64,000 nucleotides of DNA from an uncultured Prevotellaceae bacterium (lineage in GTDB: Bacteria; Bacteroidota; Bacteroidia; Bacteroidales; Bacteroidaceae). Shown one piece after another: positions 25,941 to 35,621 of this stretch; position 1 is the stretch's first letter; each line of letters starts with the position of its first letter. The notes under the pieces were generated by a model that saw nothing but the letters and a program-made list of their open reading frames with translations, ran no database searches and was not told where the DNA came from. The stretch is from NCBI GenBank assembly GCA_947176895.1, contig CAMWSK010000002.1:108617-172616 (forward strand), written 5' to 3'. The position numbers and the translations under genes are program-made.

Positions 25941-26369
25941 CTATTCCGTCATCATGCCCGCCACGCTGAGACGCACGATCTCCGTTTTGGCGTTGGAACG
26001 CACGGTCACGGTCTTCTTGAACTTGCCGGGGAATTTGTTGGTGCCGTTGTAGGTAATCTCTATCACGCCGCTCTGGCCGGGCTTGATAGGTGTCTTGGGA
26101 TAGGTGGGCACGGTGCAGCCGCACGAGGCGAACACCTGCTGGATTACGAGGGGAGCGCCCCCGGTGTTGGTGAACTTGAAGCTGCACTTCTGTTCGGGAG
26201 CGGAAGCGGGGAAGGTGCCCAGGTCGGCGGCCAGCGTGTCAAACTTAATCTCGGCATACACCTCGTCGGCAGCCTGCACGGGAACGTTGCGGACGGGACG
26301 GTATTCCATGGCGGATGTGGCCAGAAAACCGGCGGCGAACAACAGGACCGGGAATAAAATCTTTTTCAT
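25941..26369 (-). CDS. DUF1573 domain exported protein
   Basis: A signal peptide (MKKILFPVLLFAAGFLATSA) precedes a single Ig-like DUF1573 domain with the hallmarks FTNTGGAPLVIQQVFASCGCTVP and SGVIEITYNGTNKFPGKFKKTVTVRSNA. The family is abundant and periplasmic or surface-exposed in Bacteroidota; its molecular role is unknown. It is the first gene of a two-gene operon with the DUF5672 gene. Confidence 0.85.
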   Translation of the reverse strand: MKKILFPVLLFAAGFLATSAMEYRPVRNVPVQAADEVYAEIKFDTLAADLGTFPASAPEQKCSFKFTNTGGAPLVIQQVFASCGCTVPTYPKTPIKPGQSGVIEITYNGTNKFPGKFKKTVTVRSNAKTEIVRLSVAGMMTE

Positions 26370-26399
26370 TTTCTATTGATTTTATATGGGTTTCACCTG

Positions 26400-26431
26400 C
26401 AAAAATAGAGGTTTTCGGGCGGAAATGCAAC
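26400..26431 (-). promoter_or_regulatory. Promoter of the DUF1573-DUF5672 operon
   Basis: On the minus strand GTTG (26431-26428) is followed after exactly 20 nt by TATTTTTG (26407-26400), close to TTTG-N20-TAnnTTTG. The ATG lies 30 nt downstream. Confidence 0.65.
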
Positions 26432-26488
26432 TTTTCGGACCGGGAATAAATCCACGACACCGGGAGAGAAGGTAGAAAGGGGACCGGT

Positions 26489-27808
26489 CTAAGGCCGGGT
26501 ATAGCTCATGATTCCTCCGGAAATCTGGTTCAACGAGATTTCACACAGCTTGGTGTTGTACTCGGCCACCAGGATGCGCTCCTCGGCATCCAGCAGGGAT
26601 TGCTGGGCCTCGCGCATCTCTATGCCCGAAAGGTCGCCCAGCATATAGCGCTCGTGGGCGATATAATGGTTCTCGCGGGCCGTAGCCAGATTCTCACGCT
26701 CCAGCGAAAGCAGCCGCAGGTTGTTCCTGTAAGCCTGCCACAAATCGGCCAGGTCCGAGCGCAGGGCCTGTTCCAGTTGCAGGCGGGCCAGCTCGGCATT
26801 GTCGATGTCCAACAGGGCGTTGCGCCGCTCGCGCGAGCGGTTTCCGTCGAAAAGCCTGTAGCCCACCTTCACGCCGAAGTCGGCTCCCCACGCACTCCGG
26901 CGGTCGTTGGCCCCCTCGCCGTACCGGTTGTGCTGCCAGGAGTATCCGGCATAGAGCTTGACATAGGGATAGTCGCGGCTCATCACCGCCCTGTAGTCGT
27001 GCCGGGCCAGGCGGATGTCGTGCTTGCTGTCCAGCAACTTGGCGTTCTGAAGCAGGGTGGCGGCCAACAGCGTGTCGTAGGAAAGCGAGGCGTCCACCTC
27101 GATAACGGAATCGCGGACAAGAGGAGTCTGCCCCAGACTGTCCACGGCCATCAGCTCGTAGAGGCGGATGCGCGAGGTGGCCAGCATCTCGTTCTGCTTC
27201 AGGCTCTGTGCGCTGTCGGCATTGAAATCCACCCGGGCCTGCTGCAGGTCCAGGCGCGATGCGCTGCCGATGGTGTATCTTTCCAGCACAATGCGCAGGC
27301 GCTCCTTGGACAACCTGACGGCATTGCGCAGGTTGCGTGCACGGATTTGCTGCTGAACCAGATTGAAATACTCGCCGGTCAGCGTGGCCACGTAGTCCTC
27401 TATGTCCATGCGGGTGCGCGTCTCTCCCTGCCTTTTCAGCTCCTGCAACCGCGCATAGTCGGCCTGAATCCGGAAGCCGTCGAACAGGGTCCAGTCGGCA
27501 TTGACGCCCACCTGCAGGCCGTGGTCCGGGCTTGCCCCCCGGCGGGTGACAAGGCCGTCCTCCCGCCGGCGTGTCCTGTTGTCGCCATAGGCGCCGTCGT
27601 ATCCGGCGGTGGCCGTGACCACGGGCAGGTAACCGGCGTTGGCCGCCGTGGCGTTGTTCGAGCGTTTGGCTTCCTCGTTACGCACAATCTTCAACTTATA
27701 GTTGTTCTGCAGTCCGGTGGCAATCAGCTCCGGCAGGGTTTGCGCCCGGGCGCAAACGCCGACACCCGGGAGAACGAGAAACAGGAGAAGAAGTCTCAGG
27801 GGATTCAT
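26489..27808 (-). CDS. TolC-family outer-membrane efflux channel
   Basis: The start is set at MNPLRLLLLFLVLPGVGVCARA, a signal peptide; the 121 residues before it in the ORF track lie inside the RND gene. The mature protein has the TolC repeat pattern (TLPELIATGLQNNYKLKIVRNEEAKRSNNATAANAGYLPVVTATAGYDG and LELEQALRSDLADLWQAYRNN-type helices), 439 aa in all. The start overlaps the stop of the pump gene (ATGA). It is the last gene of a tripartite multidrug efflux operon. Confidence 0.92.
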   Translation of the reverse strand: MNPLRLLLLFLVLPGVGVCARAQTLPELIATGLQNNYKLKIVRNEEAKRSNNATAANAGYLPVVTATAGYDGAYGDNRTRRREDGLVTRRGASPDHGLQVGVNADWTLFDGFRIQADYARLQELKRQGETRTRMDIEDYVATLTGEYFNLVQQQIRARNLRNAVRLSKERLRIVLERYTIGSASRLDLQQARVDFNADSAQSLKQNEMLATSRIRLYELMAVDSLGQTPLVRDSVIEVDASLSYDTLLAATLLQNAKLLDSKHDIRLARHDYRAVMSRDYPYVKLYAGYSWQHNRYGEGANDRRSAWGADFGVKVGYRLFDGNRSRERRNALLDIDNAELARLQLEQALRSDLADLWQAYRNNLRLLSLERENLATARENHYIAHERYMLGDLSGIEMREAQQSLLDAEERILVAEYNTKLCEISLNQISGGIMSYTRP

Positions 27809-30800
27809 GGTTTTTTCTTGTTGTTCAGTGAGGTGGCCACGAAGGAATAGATGGCCGGAATGACAAAAAGGGTGAGCAAAGTGGAAATAATCATGCCGCC
27901 CACCACGGCCGTGCCCATGGCCACCCGGCCGGCAGAGCCTTCGCCACGGGCGAACATCAGGGGCAGCAGGCCCAGCACGGTGGACACGGAAGTCATGAGG
28001 ATGGGGCGCAGACGCTGCACGGCGGCCTCGCGAATGGCCGTCATCTTGTCCTCGCCCATACGCTGCCGTTGGTTGGCGAACTCCACGATAAGGATACCGT
28101 TCTTGGCCACAAGACCTATGAGCATGATGATTCCGATCTGGCTGAATATGTTCATCGTCTGCCCTCCGCAAAGCATGAACAGCAAGGCACCGGCAATGGC
28201 CAAAGGCACCGTGAGCATGATGACGAAGGGGTCCTTCAGGCTTTCAAACTGGGCGGCCAGAATCAGATAGATGAGCACCAGCGCCAAAGCGAAGGCAAAG
28301 AACAGGCTGGACGCGCTCTCGCGGAACTCCTTGGAATCGCCGGCCAGGGCCGTGCGGAAGGTGTCGTCCAGCACGTCCCCGGCTATCTTGTCCATTTCAT
28401 CCAGTCCGTCGCCGATGGTGTGGCCGGGAGTCAGCCCGGCAGATACGGTGGCCGACACGAAACGGTTGTACCTGTACAACTTTGGGGGCGCGATACTCTC
28501 CACCAAATCCACCAGATTTTCCATTTGCACCATCTCCCCGTCCTGTGAACGGATGTAGATGGCCTTCAGGTTGCCCGGGTCGTTGCGCTGCTGCCGGTTT
28601 ATCTCTCCCACGATTTCATACTGCTTTCCGTTGAGATAGAGGTATCCCATACGTTGTCCGCTGAGCCCGTATTGCAGGGTTTGCGCTATGTCTCTGGTGG
28701 CAACGCCCATCAGGTTGGCCTTCTCGCGGTTCACGCTCAGACGCACCTCGGGCTTGGAGAATTTCAAATCCACATCGGCCATCTGGAAGACCGGACTCTC
28801 GTACACACGGGCCATGAAGGCGGGCAACACGGTTTCCAGCTTCTTGATGTCCGTGGCCTGCAGCACATATTGTACGGGCATGGAGCCGCGGCGGCCTCCG
28901 AATGTGCTCTGCTGTTGAACGAAGGCGCGTGCGTCGGTCTTCTGCCTCACGGCCTTGGAGAGCCTTTCGGCCACCTCCATTTGCGAATAGTCGCGCTCGG
29001 CCAGGTCCTTCAACGTTATCTGCACGTTGCCCGAGCCGCCGGACACGCGGGCCGTGATGAAGGCGGCATCCGGTATCAAAGAGTCGGCCAGGCGGTTGAT
29101 TTCCTCGGTGTAGTCGCGCATAGACTCGTATGTGACGCCCTCCGGCCCCGTGGTGCGGATGGTGATGCCGGAGCGGTCTTCCAGGGGAGCCATCTCCGAG
29201 GGGATGGCGTTCCACATAGCCACACAGGCAGCCACGGCAGCCAGCATGATGGCAACGGCCAGGGCACGATGATGCAGGAATGCGGCCAGCCACCGGGCGT
29301 AATGCCTGTTCAATCCGGCGAAAAAGGGTTCGGTCTTGCGATAGAACCAGCCCTTTTGCTCGCGGTTCACCAGCAGCTTGGTTGCCAGCATGGGGGTGAT
29401 GGTGAGGGCGGCAAAAGAAGAGATAATCACGGAGCCGGCCACAACAAAGCTGAACTCGCGGAAAAGGCGGCCCGTCTGTCCCTCCATAAACACGATGGGA
29501 AGGAATACGGCCAAGAGGGTGACCGTGGTGGAAATGACGGCAAAGAAGATTTCCTTCGCGCCCTCGATGCCGGCATCGAAAGGCTTCATCCCGCGCTCTA
29601 TCCTTATATATATGTTCTCGGTCATCACGATGGCATCGTCCACGACCAAGCCCACGGACAGCACCACAGCCAGCATGGAGAGCACGTTGATGGAGAAACC
29701 CAGCAGATACATCACGAAGAACGCCCCGATTAACGACACCGGTATCACCAGGCAGGGAATAAGCGTCACGCGCCAGTCGCGCAAGAAAAGGAAGATGATG
29801 ATGATGACCAACACAAAGGCCTCGTACACGGTGTTCTCCACCTCGGCGATGGAGGCACGGATGAATTTCGTGTTGTCGAAGCCATAGTCGTAGTGCACAT
29901 CCTCGGGCAAATCCTTCTCCATCATCTTCATCCGCTCGTGCACGGCATCGGCGATTTCAATGTGGTTGGCACCGGGCTGGGGCACAACCACCACACCCAC
30001 CATCGGCACACCGTTCATCTTCATATAGCTTTTCAGGTCACGCGCCGAGAGTTCCGCCCGGCCGATATCGCTGAAGCGGATGATTCGTCCACCGTTTTCC
30101 TTGACGATCAAGTTGTTGAACTCCTCGGTGGTGGACATCTGACCCATCGTGCGTATGCTGAGTTCGCGCGTGTTTCCCTCGATGGAGCCTGAGGGCAGCT
30201 CCACGTTCTCGCGGTCGAGGGCGTTTTTCACGTCCATGGGCGTGACGGAATAGCCCGACATCTTCACGGGGTCCAGCCACAAGCGCATACAATACTTCTT
30301 CTCTCCCCAAATCATCACGCCGGACACATCCCGAATGGTCTGCAGCTGTTCCTTCACCGTCAGATCGGCAATCTCGCTCAGTTCCAACAGGCTTCGCCTG
30401 TCGCTCTGCAGGGCCACCATCAGAATGGGCATGGCATCGGCATCGGCCTTGGACACGGTGGGCGGGTCGCAGTCGCGGGGAAGGAAACGCTGGGCACGCG
30501 ACACTTTGTCGCGAACGTCATTGGCTGCGGTCTCCAAATCCACGGACAGTTCAAACTCCACTGTGATACGGCTCTGCCCCTGCTGGCTCACGCTGGTAAG
30601 CGAGCGTATGCCCGGGATGCCGTTAATGTTTTGTTCCAAAGGCTCGGTTATCTGGTTTTCTATCACATCGGCATTGGCTCCCGGATAAGAGCACGACACG
30701 GAAATGATGGGATTGTCCACCGAGGGATACTCTCTCACGCCCAAATACATATAGCCCACGGCACCGAAGATGAGAATCAACAGGGTCATCACGGTTGCCA

Positions 30801-30837
30801 ACACCGGGCGTCGGATGGAAAGTTCTGATATGTTCAC
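27805..30837 (-). CDS. RND multidrug efflux permease (HAE1 family, AcrB-like)
   Basis: A 1,010-aa inner-membrane pump with MNISELSIRRPVLATVMTLLILIFG as helix 1, VREYPSVDNPIISVSCSYPGANADVIE in the porter domain, and the proton-relay motif SVGLVVDDAIVMTENIYIRIE in helix 4 (paired Asp residues). It expels hydrophobic drugs or detergents by proton antiport. It follows the adaptor gene with a 61-nt gap and overlaps the channel gene by 4 nt. Confidence 0.94.
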   Translation of the reverse strand: MNISELSIRRPVLATVMTLLILIFGAVGYMYLGVREYPSVDNPIISVSCSYPGANADVIENQITEPLEQNINGIPGIRSLTSVSQQGQSRITVEFELSVDLETAANDVRDKVSRAQRFLPRDCDPPTVSKADADAMPILMVALQSDRRSLLELSEIADLTVKEQLQTIRDVSGVMIWGEKKYCMRLWLDPVKMSGYSVTPMDVKNALDRENVELPSGSIEGNTRELSIRTMGQMSTTEEFNNLIVKENGGRIIRFSDIGRAELSARDLKSYMKMNGVPMVGVVVVPQPGANHIEIADAVHERMKMMEKDLPEDVHYDYGFDNTKFIRASIAEVENTVYEAFVLVIIIIFLFLRDWRVTLIPCLVIPVSLIGAFFVMYLLGFSINVLSMLAVVLSVGLVVDDAIVMTENIYIRIERGMKPFDAGIEGAKEIFFAVISTTVTLLAVFLPIVFMEGQTGRLFREFSFVVAGSVIISSFAALTITPMLATKLLVNREQKGWFYRKTEPFFAGLNRHYARWLAAFLHHRALAVAIMLAAVAACVAMWNAIPSEMAPLEDRSGITIRTTGPEGVTYESMRDYTEEINRLADSLIPDAAFITARVSGGSGNVQITLKDLAERDYSQMEVAERLSKAVRQKTDARAFVQQQSTFGGRRGSMPVQYVLQATDIKKLETVLPAFMARVYESPVFQMADVDLKFSKPEVRLSVNREKANLMGVATRDIAQTLQYGLSGQRMGYLYLNGKQYEIVGEINRQQRNDPGNLKAIYIRSQDGEMVQMENLVDLVESIAPPKLYRYNRFVSATVSAGLTPGHTIGDGLDEMDKIAGDVLDDTFRTALAGDSKEFRESASSLFFAFALALVLIYLILAAQFESLKDPFVIMLTVPLAIAGALLFMLCGGQTMNIFSQIGIIMLIGLVAKNGILIVEFANQRQRMGEDKMTAIREAAVQRLRPILMTSVSTVLGLLPLMFARGEGSAGRVAMGTAVVGGMIISTLLTLFVIPAIYSFVATSLNNKKKP

Positions 30838-30898
30838 GTAGTAGGGGTTGCTTGTTGTTTTTTAGCTGTTTTTAATGGAACACGAAGAGGGGGGGCGG

Positions 30899-31990
30899 TC
30901 ACTCCCGGGGCGAGTCAGGTGTCAGCTGCACCCTGACCGCCTGACCTGCACGCAACTGCATGGTGCCGCTGGTGATTACGGTGTCGCCTTCGCTCAGTCC
31001 GCGCAACACCTGCACCAGGGCATCGGTGCGCAAGCCCTTGCTTATCTCCACCGCCTCGGCCTTTCCGTTGCGGCAGAGGAACACCTTGTCCACGCCCATC
31101 TCGGACACGACAGCCTCGCTGGGCACGGCCAAAGCCCGCTCGAACTCACGGGTGGTGAGACGCACATTCACGTATCTTCCGGGCACCAGCGTGCCGTCGC
31201 TGTTGTCATAGAGGGCACGCACGGTGAAGGTGCGTGTGGCATCGTCCACACGCGAATCGGAGGCATACACCCGGGCCTTGCGCGGAGACAGGTCGCCCTC
31301 CACGGTGAACTCCAGGGCGGCCCCGTCGGGCAATGTGCCGGCATAACGCTCGGGCACGCTGAACTCCACCTTCAGGGGACTGCGCTTCGTGAGCATGGCC
31401 ACAACCGTCTGCGTGGTGGCGAAGGCACCCACACTCACCTGGCGCAAACCGATGAAACCGGAAAAGGGTGCCCTCAGTTCCGTTCGGGCAATCTCTGCCT
31501 TCACCCCGTCTATCTCGGCGCACAAGGTGGAAAGGTTGGCCTCGGCCTCCTGAAAGGCCTCCTTGCTCACGGCCTCCTTCTCCAGCAGAGCCTTGGTCCT
31601 GTACAGACGGTCCTGCACCAAGCGCAGCTGCGCCTCCTTGCGCCGCAGGTCGGCCTGTAACGAGGCGTCGTTTATCTTGGCCAACAGCTGGCCCTTCTCC
31701 ACCCGGCTTCCTTCCTTAAAAAAGATGTCGGTGATTTTGCCCGAGGTCTCGAACGAGAGACTCACTTCCTCGTCAGGAATCAGCGACCCGCTCATGGCCA
31801 GCCCGTCTGTAAGCCGTCGGGGCCGCAACACCACGGCCCTCACGTTCAGCGTTTTGTCCTGCTTCTCCTGCGGTTTTCCAGATGCTTCTTTCAGTTCCTT
31901 GTTCTCCCGGGGGACGAACGCGTTGTACGCCAGAGCGGCACACACCAGCACCACCACACCCACGATTGTGTATTTTATTCCTTTGTTCAT
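30899..31990 (-). CDS. RND efflux periplasmic adaptor (AcrA-like)
   Basis: A 363-aa membrane fusion protein with an N-terminal anchor helix (YTIVGVVVLVCAALAYNAFV). The lipoyl halves flank an alpha-hairpin: SFETSGKITDIFFKEGSRVEKGQLLAKI before it and RTELRAPFSGFIGLRQVSVGAF after it. It connects the RND pump to the TolC-like channel encoded downstream. First gene of the operon, with a promoter about 30 nt upstream of its start. Confidence 0.92.
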   Translation of the reverse strand: MNKGIKYTIVGVVVLVCAALAYNAFVPRENKELKEASGKPQEKQDKTLNVRAVVLRPRRLTDGLAMSGSLIPDEEVSLSFETSGKITDIFFKEGSRVEKGQLLAKINDASLQADLRRKEAQLRLVQDRLYRTKALLEKEAVSKEAFQEAEANLSTLCAEIDGVKAEIARTELRAPFSGFIGLRQVSVGAFATTQTVVAMLTKRSPLKVEFSVPERYAGTLPDGAALEFTVEGDLSPRKARVYASDSRVDDATRTFTVRALYDNSDGTLVPGRYVNVRLTTREFERALAVPSEAVVSEMGVDKVFLCRNGKAEAVEISKGLRTDALVQVLRGLSEGDTVITSGTMQLRAGQAVRVQLTPDSPRE

Positions 31991-32020
31991 TTCTCCTATA
32001 AAACCATAACGTTTTAACTG

Positions 32021-32052
32021 CGAATTTAGCCTTTTCCACGCTCATTTGCAAC
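32021..32052 (-). promoter_or_regulatory. Promoter of the multidrug efflux operon
   Basis: Minus-strand GTTG (32052-32049), a 20-nt spacer, then TAAATTCG (32028-32021), one mismatch from TAnnTTTG. It has the same geometry as the DUF1573 promoter. Confidence 0.5.
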
Positions 32053-32147
32053 TTTCGGCAGCAAAAGAGGCCGGAATACCATCCCTTTGCCGCCGAAGGT
32101 TCGTCTTTTTACACGACCATGAGGGGGCATAAAACAAATTATTTTCC

Positions 32148-32155
32148 TATCTTTG
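32148..32155 (+). promoter_or_regulatory. -7 box in front of the DUF4286-ruvC operon
   Basis: TATCTTTG is a perfect -7 match 26 nt before the DUF4286 ATG. No -33 TTTG at normal spacing was found. Confidence 0.65.
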
Positions 32156-32163
32156 CACGACAA

Positions 32164-32180
32164 TATATATTATATAAGGA
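32164..32180 (+). repeat. ATATATTATATAAGGAG leader element, copy 1
   Basis: This 17-nt AT-rich string ending in AAGGAG is identical to one at 38454-38470 upstream of lysC. Here it runs straight into the ATG with at most one intervening base, too close to act as an ordinary Shine-Dalgarno site. Confidence 0.6.
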
Positions 32181-32181
32181 G

Positions 32182-32487
32182 ATGATTGTTTACAACACCA
32201 CCTACACAATGCAGAACGAGGATGCCCGCAACTTCGTAATCTGGGCCACCGAGATTTGCATGCCCCGGGCACAGCGAAGCGGACAGCTGAAGAACGGACG
32301 CATGCTGCGCATCCTCAACCACCACGACCAGCAGACGGAATGTTTCAGCATCCAGTTTGAGGTGCAGGACAACCGCGTGCTGCACGAGTGGTATGTGAAG
32401 GAGGGGGCTGCGCTGGCCAAGGAACTGGAGCGGAATTTCCAAGGCAAGGTGGTGGGGTTCAGCACACTGATGAGCGATGAGTTCTGA
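32182..32487 (+). CDS. DUF4286 family protein
   Basis: A 101-aa soluble protein beginning MIVYNTTYTMQ, the typical start of DUF4286, and ending FQGKVVGFSTLM. The 21 extra residues in the ORF track come from the promoter region and are excluded. The fold is probably ferredoxin-like; function is unknown. It overlaps ruvC by 11 nt and the two are probably translated together. Confidence 0.85.
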   Translation: MIVYNTTYTMQNEDARNFVIWATEICMPRAQRSGQLKNGRMLRILNHHDQQTECFSIQFEVQDNRVLHEWYVKEGAALAKELERNFQGKVVGFSTLMSDEF

Positions 32488-33025
32488 AACCATCCTGGGC
32501 ATCGACCCCGGCACCAACCTCATGGGCTTCGGTGTGCTGCGCGTGGAAGGCAACCGCGCCGTGTGCGTGGACTTGGGCGTCATCGACCTGCGCAACCTGG
32601 CCGACCCCTATGCCAAGCTGGGGCGCATCCACGAGCGGGTGAGCCAGACCATCGAGTTCTACCGGCCCACATGCGTGGCCGTGGAGGCTCCTTTCTTCGG
32701 AAAGAACGTGCAGAGCATGCTGAAGCTGGGGCGTGCACAAGGAGTGGCCATCGCCGCTGCCACACGCCACGGGCTGCCCATCCACGAATACGCGCCCATG
32801 AAAATCAAGATGGCGCTCACGGGGCAAGGCTCGGCCAGCAAGGAGCAGGTGGCCGACATGCTGCAGCGCATCCTCTGTCTGAGCGAGGGAGAGATGAGCA
32901 TGAAGATGGACGCCACGGACGCGCTGGCCGCCGCCTATTGCCATTTCCTGCAGATGGGGCGGCCCGTGAGCGACAGCCACGTGAAAAGCTGGAAACAGCT
33001 GGCACGGATGCAGGGCAAGATATAA
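32477..33025 (+). CDS. ruvC: Holliday junction endonuclease RuvC
   Basis: It cleaves Holliday junctions during recombinational repair. The acidic catalytic residues are Asp10 (ILGIDPGT), Glu70 (VAVEAPFF) and the Asp145/Asp148 pair (KMDATDALAAAYCH), in the same arrangement as E. coli RuvC. Length (182 aa) is standard. ruvA and ruvB are not in the window. Confidence 0.97.
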   Translation: MSSETILGIDPGTNLMGFGVLRVEGNRAVCVDLGVIDLRNLADPYAKLGRIHERVSQTIEFYRPTCVAVEAPFFGKNVQSMLKLGRAQGVAIAAATRHGLPIHEYAPMKIKMALTGQGSASKEQVADMLQRILCLSEGEMSMKMDATDALAAAYCHFLQMGRPVSDSHVKSWKQLARMQGKI

Positions 33026-33039
33026 GACGAGACTGAGAC

Positions 33040-34527
33040 ATGGCACACAAGGTTATCGAGATAACGAACGGCGTAACCCGCCACCCCGACCACCGCATGG
33101 CCCGCCCCGTGACGCTGGCCCTGGAGGACGGATGGCAGGTGGCCGTCGTGGGCGAGAACGCCGCGGGCAAAAGCCGGCTGGTGGACATGCTCACGGGGCG
33201 CTATCCCTTGTCGCAGAACGAGGTGAGGTATGACTTCACGCCCTCGCCCCACACATTAGTGTGCGACAACATCAAGCACATCACCTTCCGCGACTCCTAC
33301 GGCGACACCGATGGCATGTACTACTACCAGTTGCGGTGGAACCAACACGACATTGCCGACAACACGCCCACCGTGGGTCAACTGCTGGACGACGTGTACA
33401 CACGTCTCGCCCACAAGGACGAGAAGCTGCGCGACACGCTGCGCACGATGTTCCATTTAGACGAGATGAGAGGGCGCCACATCATCTCGCTCTCCAGCGG
33501 CGAGCTGCGCAAGTTCCAGCTCACCCGCGTGTTACTGGCCGGTCCGCGCGTGCTCATCATCGACAACCCCTTCATCGGACTCGACGCCCAAACGCGTGAC
33601 CAGCTGAAAGGCCTGCTGGCCACGCTGGCCCGCGAGACCCGCATCATGATTATCCTGGTGCTGAGCAAGACCGACGACATACCCGACTTCATCACCCATA
33701 TCCTGCCCGTGGAGGGGTTGGAAGCGAAGCCCGTCGTGCCGCGCGAAGGCTACAGGCCCGAGCCCGTAAGCCTGCCCGCATTGCCCGCAGAGTTGAGAGA
33801 CTGCATACTCGGCCTGCCCCAAAAAGACCTGAGCCAAGTGAGTTTCTATCCCCGGCAGGGCGGCGACATCCTGAAGTTCAACGGCATCAGCCTGCGCTAC
33901 GGCACCCGCACCATCCTCAAAGACCTCAGCTGGACGGTGGAGGAGGGCGAGCGATGGGCACTGAGCGGCGAGAACGGAGCCGGCAAAAGCGCCCTGCTGA
34001 GCTTGGTGTGCGCCGACAACCCGCAGAGCTACGCCTGCGACTTCGAGCTGTTCGGCCACAAACGCGGTTCGGGCGAAAGCATCTGGGAAATCAAGCGGCA
34101 CATAGGCTATGTCAGCCCCGAGATGCACCGCGCCTACCAAAAAGACCTGCCCGCCATTGGCATCGTGGGCAGCGGACTGAGCGACAGCGTGGGTCTCTAT
34201 ACCCGGCTGCGCGAAGAGCAGAAGGACATCTGCCGCCTGTGGATGCGCGTGTTCGGCATCGAGCATCTGGCCGAACGCACCTTTCTCAAGCTCAGCTCGG
34301 GAGAACAGCGCCTCTGTCTGCTGGCACGCGCTTTCGTGAAAGACCCCGAGCTGCTCATCCTGGACGAGCCGCTGCACGGGCTGGACGACCGCAACCGGGC
34401 ACGCACACAAGAGATTATCGACACCTTCTGCCAACGGCGGAACAAGACCCTGGTGATGGTCACGCACTACAAGGAAGAACTGCCCCGCTGCATCACCCGG
34501 GAACTGCACCTGATAAAGAACAAATAA
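33040..34527 (+). CDS. ModF-like protein with two ABC ATPase domains
   Basis: A 495-aa cytoplasmic protein made of two fused ABC ATPase domains and no membrane segment, like E. coli ModF. Domain 1 has Walker A GENAAGKS and signature LSSGELRK, but Walker B reads VLIIDNP, with Asn in place of the catalytic Glu. Domain 2 is complete: GENGAGKS, LSSGEQRL and LLILDEP. One composite site is therefore probably weak or inactive. No molybdate transporter genes lie nearby, so the name rests on architecture only. Confidence 0.8.
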   Translation: MAHKVIEITNGVTRHPDHRMARPVTLALEDGWQVAVVGENAAGKSRLVDMLTGRYPLSQNEVRYDFTPSPHTLVCDNIKHITFRDSYGDTDGMYYYQLRWNQHDIADNTPTVGQLLDDVYTRLAHKDEKLRDTLRTMFHLDEMRGRHIISLSSGELRKFQLTRVLLAGPRVLIIDNPFIGLDAQTRDQLKGLLATLARETRIMIILVLSKTDDIPDFITHILPVEGLEAKPVVPREGYRPEPVSLPALPAELRDCILGLPQKDLSQVSFYPRQGGDILKFNGISLRYGTRTILKDLSWTVEEGERWALSGENGAGKSALLSLVCADNPQSYACDFELFGHKRGSGESIWEIKRHIGYVSPEMHRAYQKDLPAIGIVGSGLSDSVGLYTRLREEQKDICRLWMRVFGIEHLAERTFLKLSSGEQRLCLLARAFVKDPELLILDEPLHGLDDRNRARTQEIIDTFCQRRNKTLVMVTHYKEELPRCITRELHLIKNK

Positions 34528-34543
34528 AAAAAACAAGAAAGCG

Positions 34544-35023
34544 ATGAAAACAAGACTCATAACCCTGGCCATGGCCGCCTGCATGGGCATAGGCCGGGCC
34601 GCAGGACAAGAAGTGTTCCAGCAAGTGGTGGACACCAACAAGCTGATTATCGAAGACCCCTCGGCCTCGGGCGCGGCACTGAGCATCGCCCAGTTCAAGT
34701 ACACCGCCATGCAATACCTCTGCACCATGGCCATCAAGGCCGGGAACGGACAGGCCGACGGCAGTTTCCTTGACCGCCAGGCACAGGCCATGAACAACTT
34801 CATCACCGGATACCTGACCGAACTGACCGCCGAAAAGGAAAGCAAGAAACAGAAAGAGGTGATGATACGTTACTGGAAGGCCAGCGCCGACAACCCGCTG
34901 TTCGGCGACAAGGACACCGAGACCACCCGCGCCTTCACCACCGACCCCACCAGCATCACCCCCTTCTCGCTGGACACCAACTGGGAGTTGGCCGACAGCG
35001 CCCGCAAAGAGAAAAACAAATAA
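34544..35023 (+). CDS. Hypothetical exported protein
   Basis: I do not recognise this 159-aa protein. It has a signal peptide (MKTRLITLAMAACMGIGRAAGQ) and a mature part predicted to be mostly alpha-helical, ending in a charged tail. It sits 16 nt after the ModF-like gene and 7 nt before hisH, so it is transcribed with both. Confidence 0.7.
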   Translation: MKTRLITLAMAACMGIGRAAGQEVFQQVVDTNKLIIEDPSASGAALSIAQFKYTAMQYLCTMAIKAGNGQADGSFLDRQAQAMNNFITGYLTELTAEKESKKQKEVMIRYWKASADNPLFGDKDTETTRAFTTDPTSITPFSLDTNWELADSARKEKNK

Positions 35024-35030
35024 TGCCGCC

Positions 35031-35621
35031 ATGAGCATCGCCATCGTCAAATACAACGCCGGAAACATCCGCTCCGTGACCAACGCCCTGGGCCGCCTGG
35101 GCGTGGAAGCCACACTCACCGATGACCCCGAGCTTCTGCAGCGGGCCGACAAGGTGCTGTTCCCGGGGCAGGGCGAGGCAGGCCATGCCATGGCCTATCT
35201 GCGAGAGCATGGGCTGGACAGCGTGATACGCTCGCTCCGCCAACCCCTGCTGGGCATCTGCATCGGACAGCAACTGCTCTGCCGGCACTCGGAAGAGGGC
35301 GACACCGACTGCCTGGGCATCTTCTCCGAGGACGTGGTGAGGTTCCGCCCCGAAAGGCAGGAGGACAAGGTGCCCCACATGGGATGGAACAGCTTGACCC
35401 ACGTGAAAAGCCCCCTGATGGCGGGCATCTCCGAGGGCGAGTTTGTCTATTTCGTCCACAGCTTCTACGTGCCCGTGGGCGAAAACACCATCGCCACCAC
35501 CGATTACATACAGCCCTTCAGCGCCGCGCTCCACCGCGACAACTTCTACGCCACGCAGTTCCACCCCGAAAAGAGTGGAGACGCCGGCCACCGCATCCTC
35601 AAAAACTTCCTGGAACTATGA
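35031..35621 (+). CDS. hisH: Imidazole glycerol phosphate synthase, glutaminase subunit
   Basis: It supplies ammonia from glutamine to HisF for the fifth step of histidine synthesis. It is a class I amidotransferase with nucleophile Cys78 in LLGICIGQQLL and the His/Glu pair in TQFHPEKSG. Length (196 aa) is typical. Its stop overlaps the hisA start (ATGA). The other his genes (hisG, D, C, B) are outside this window. Confidence 0.96.
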   Translation: MSIAIVKYNAGNIRSVTNALGRLGVEATLTDDPELLQRADKVLFPGQGEAGHAMAYLREHGLDSVIRSLRQPLLGICIGQQLLCRHSEEGDTDCLGIFSEDVVRFRPERQEDKVPHMGWNSLTHVKSPLMAGISEGEFVYFVHSFYVPVGENTIATTDYIQPFSAALHRDNFYATQFHPEKSGDAGHRILKNFLEL

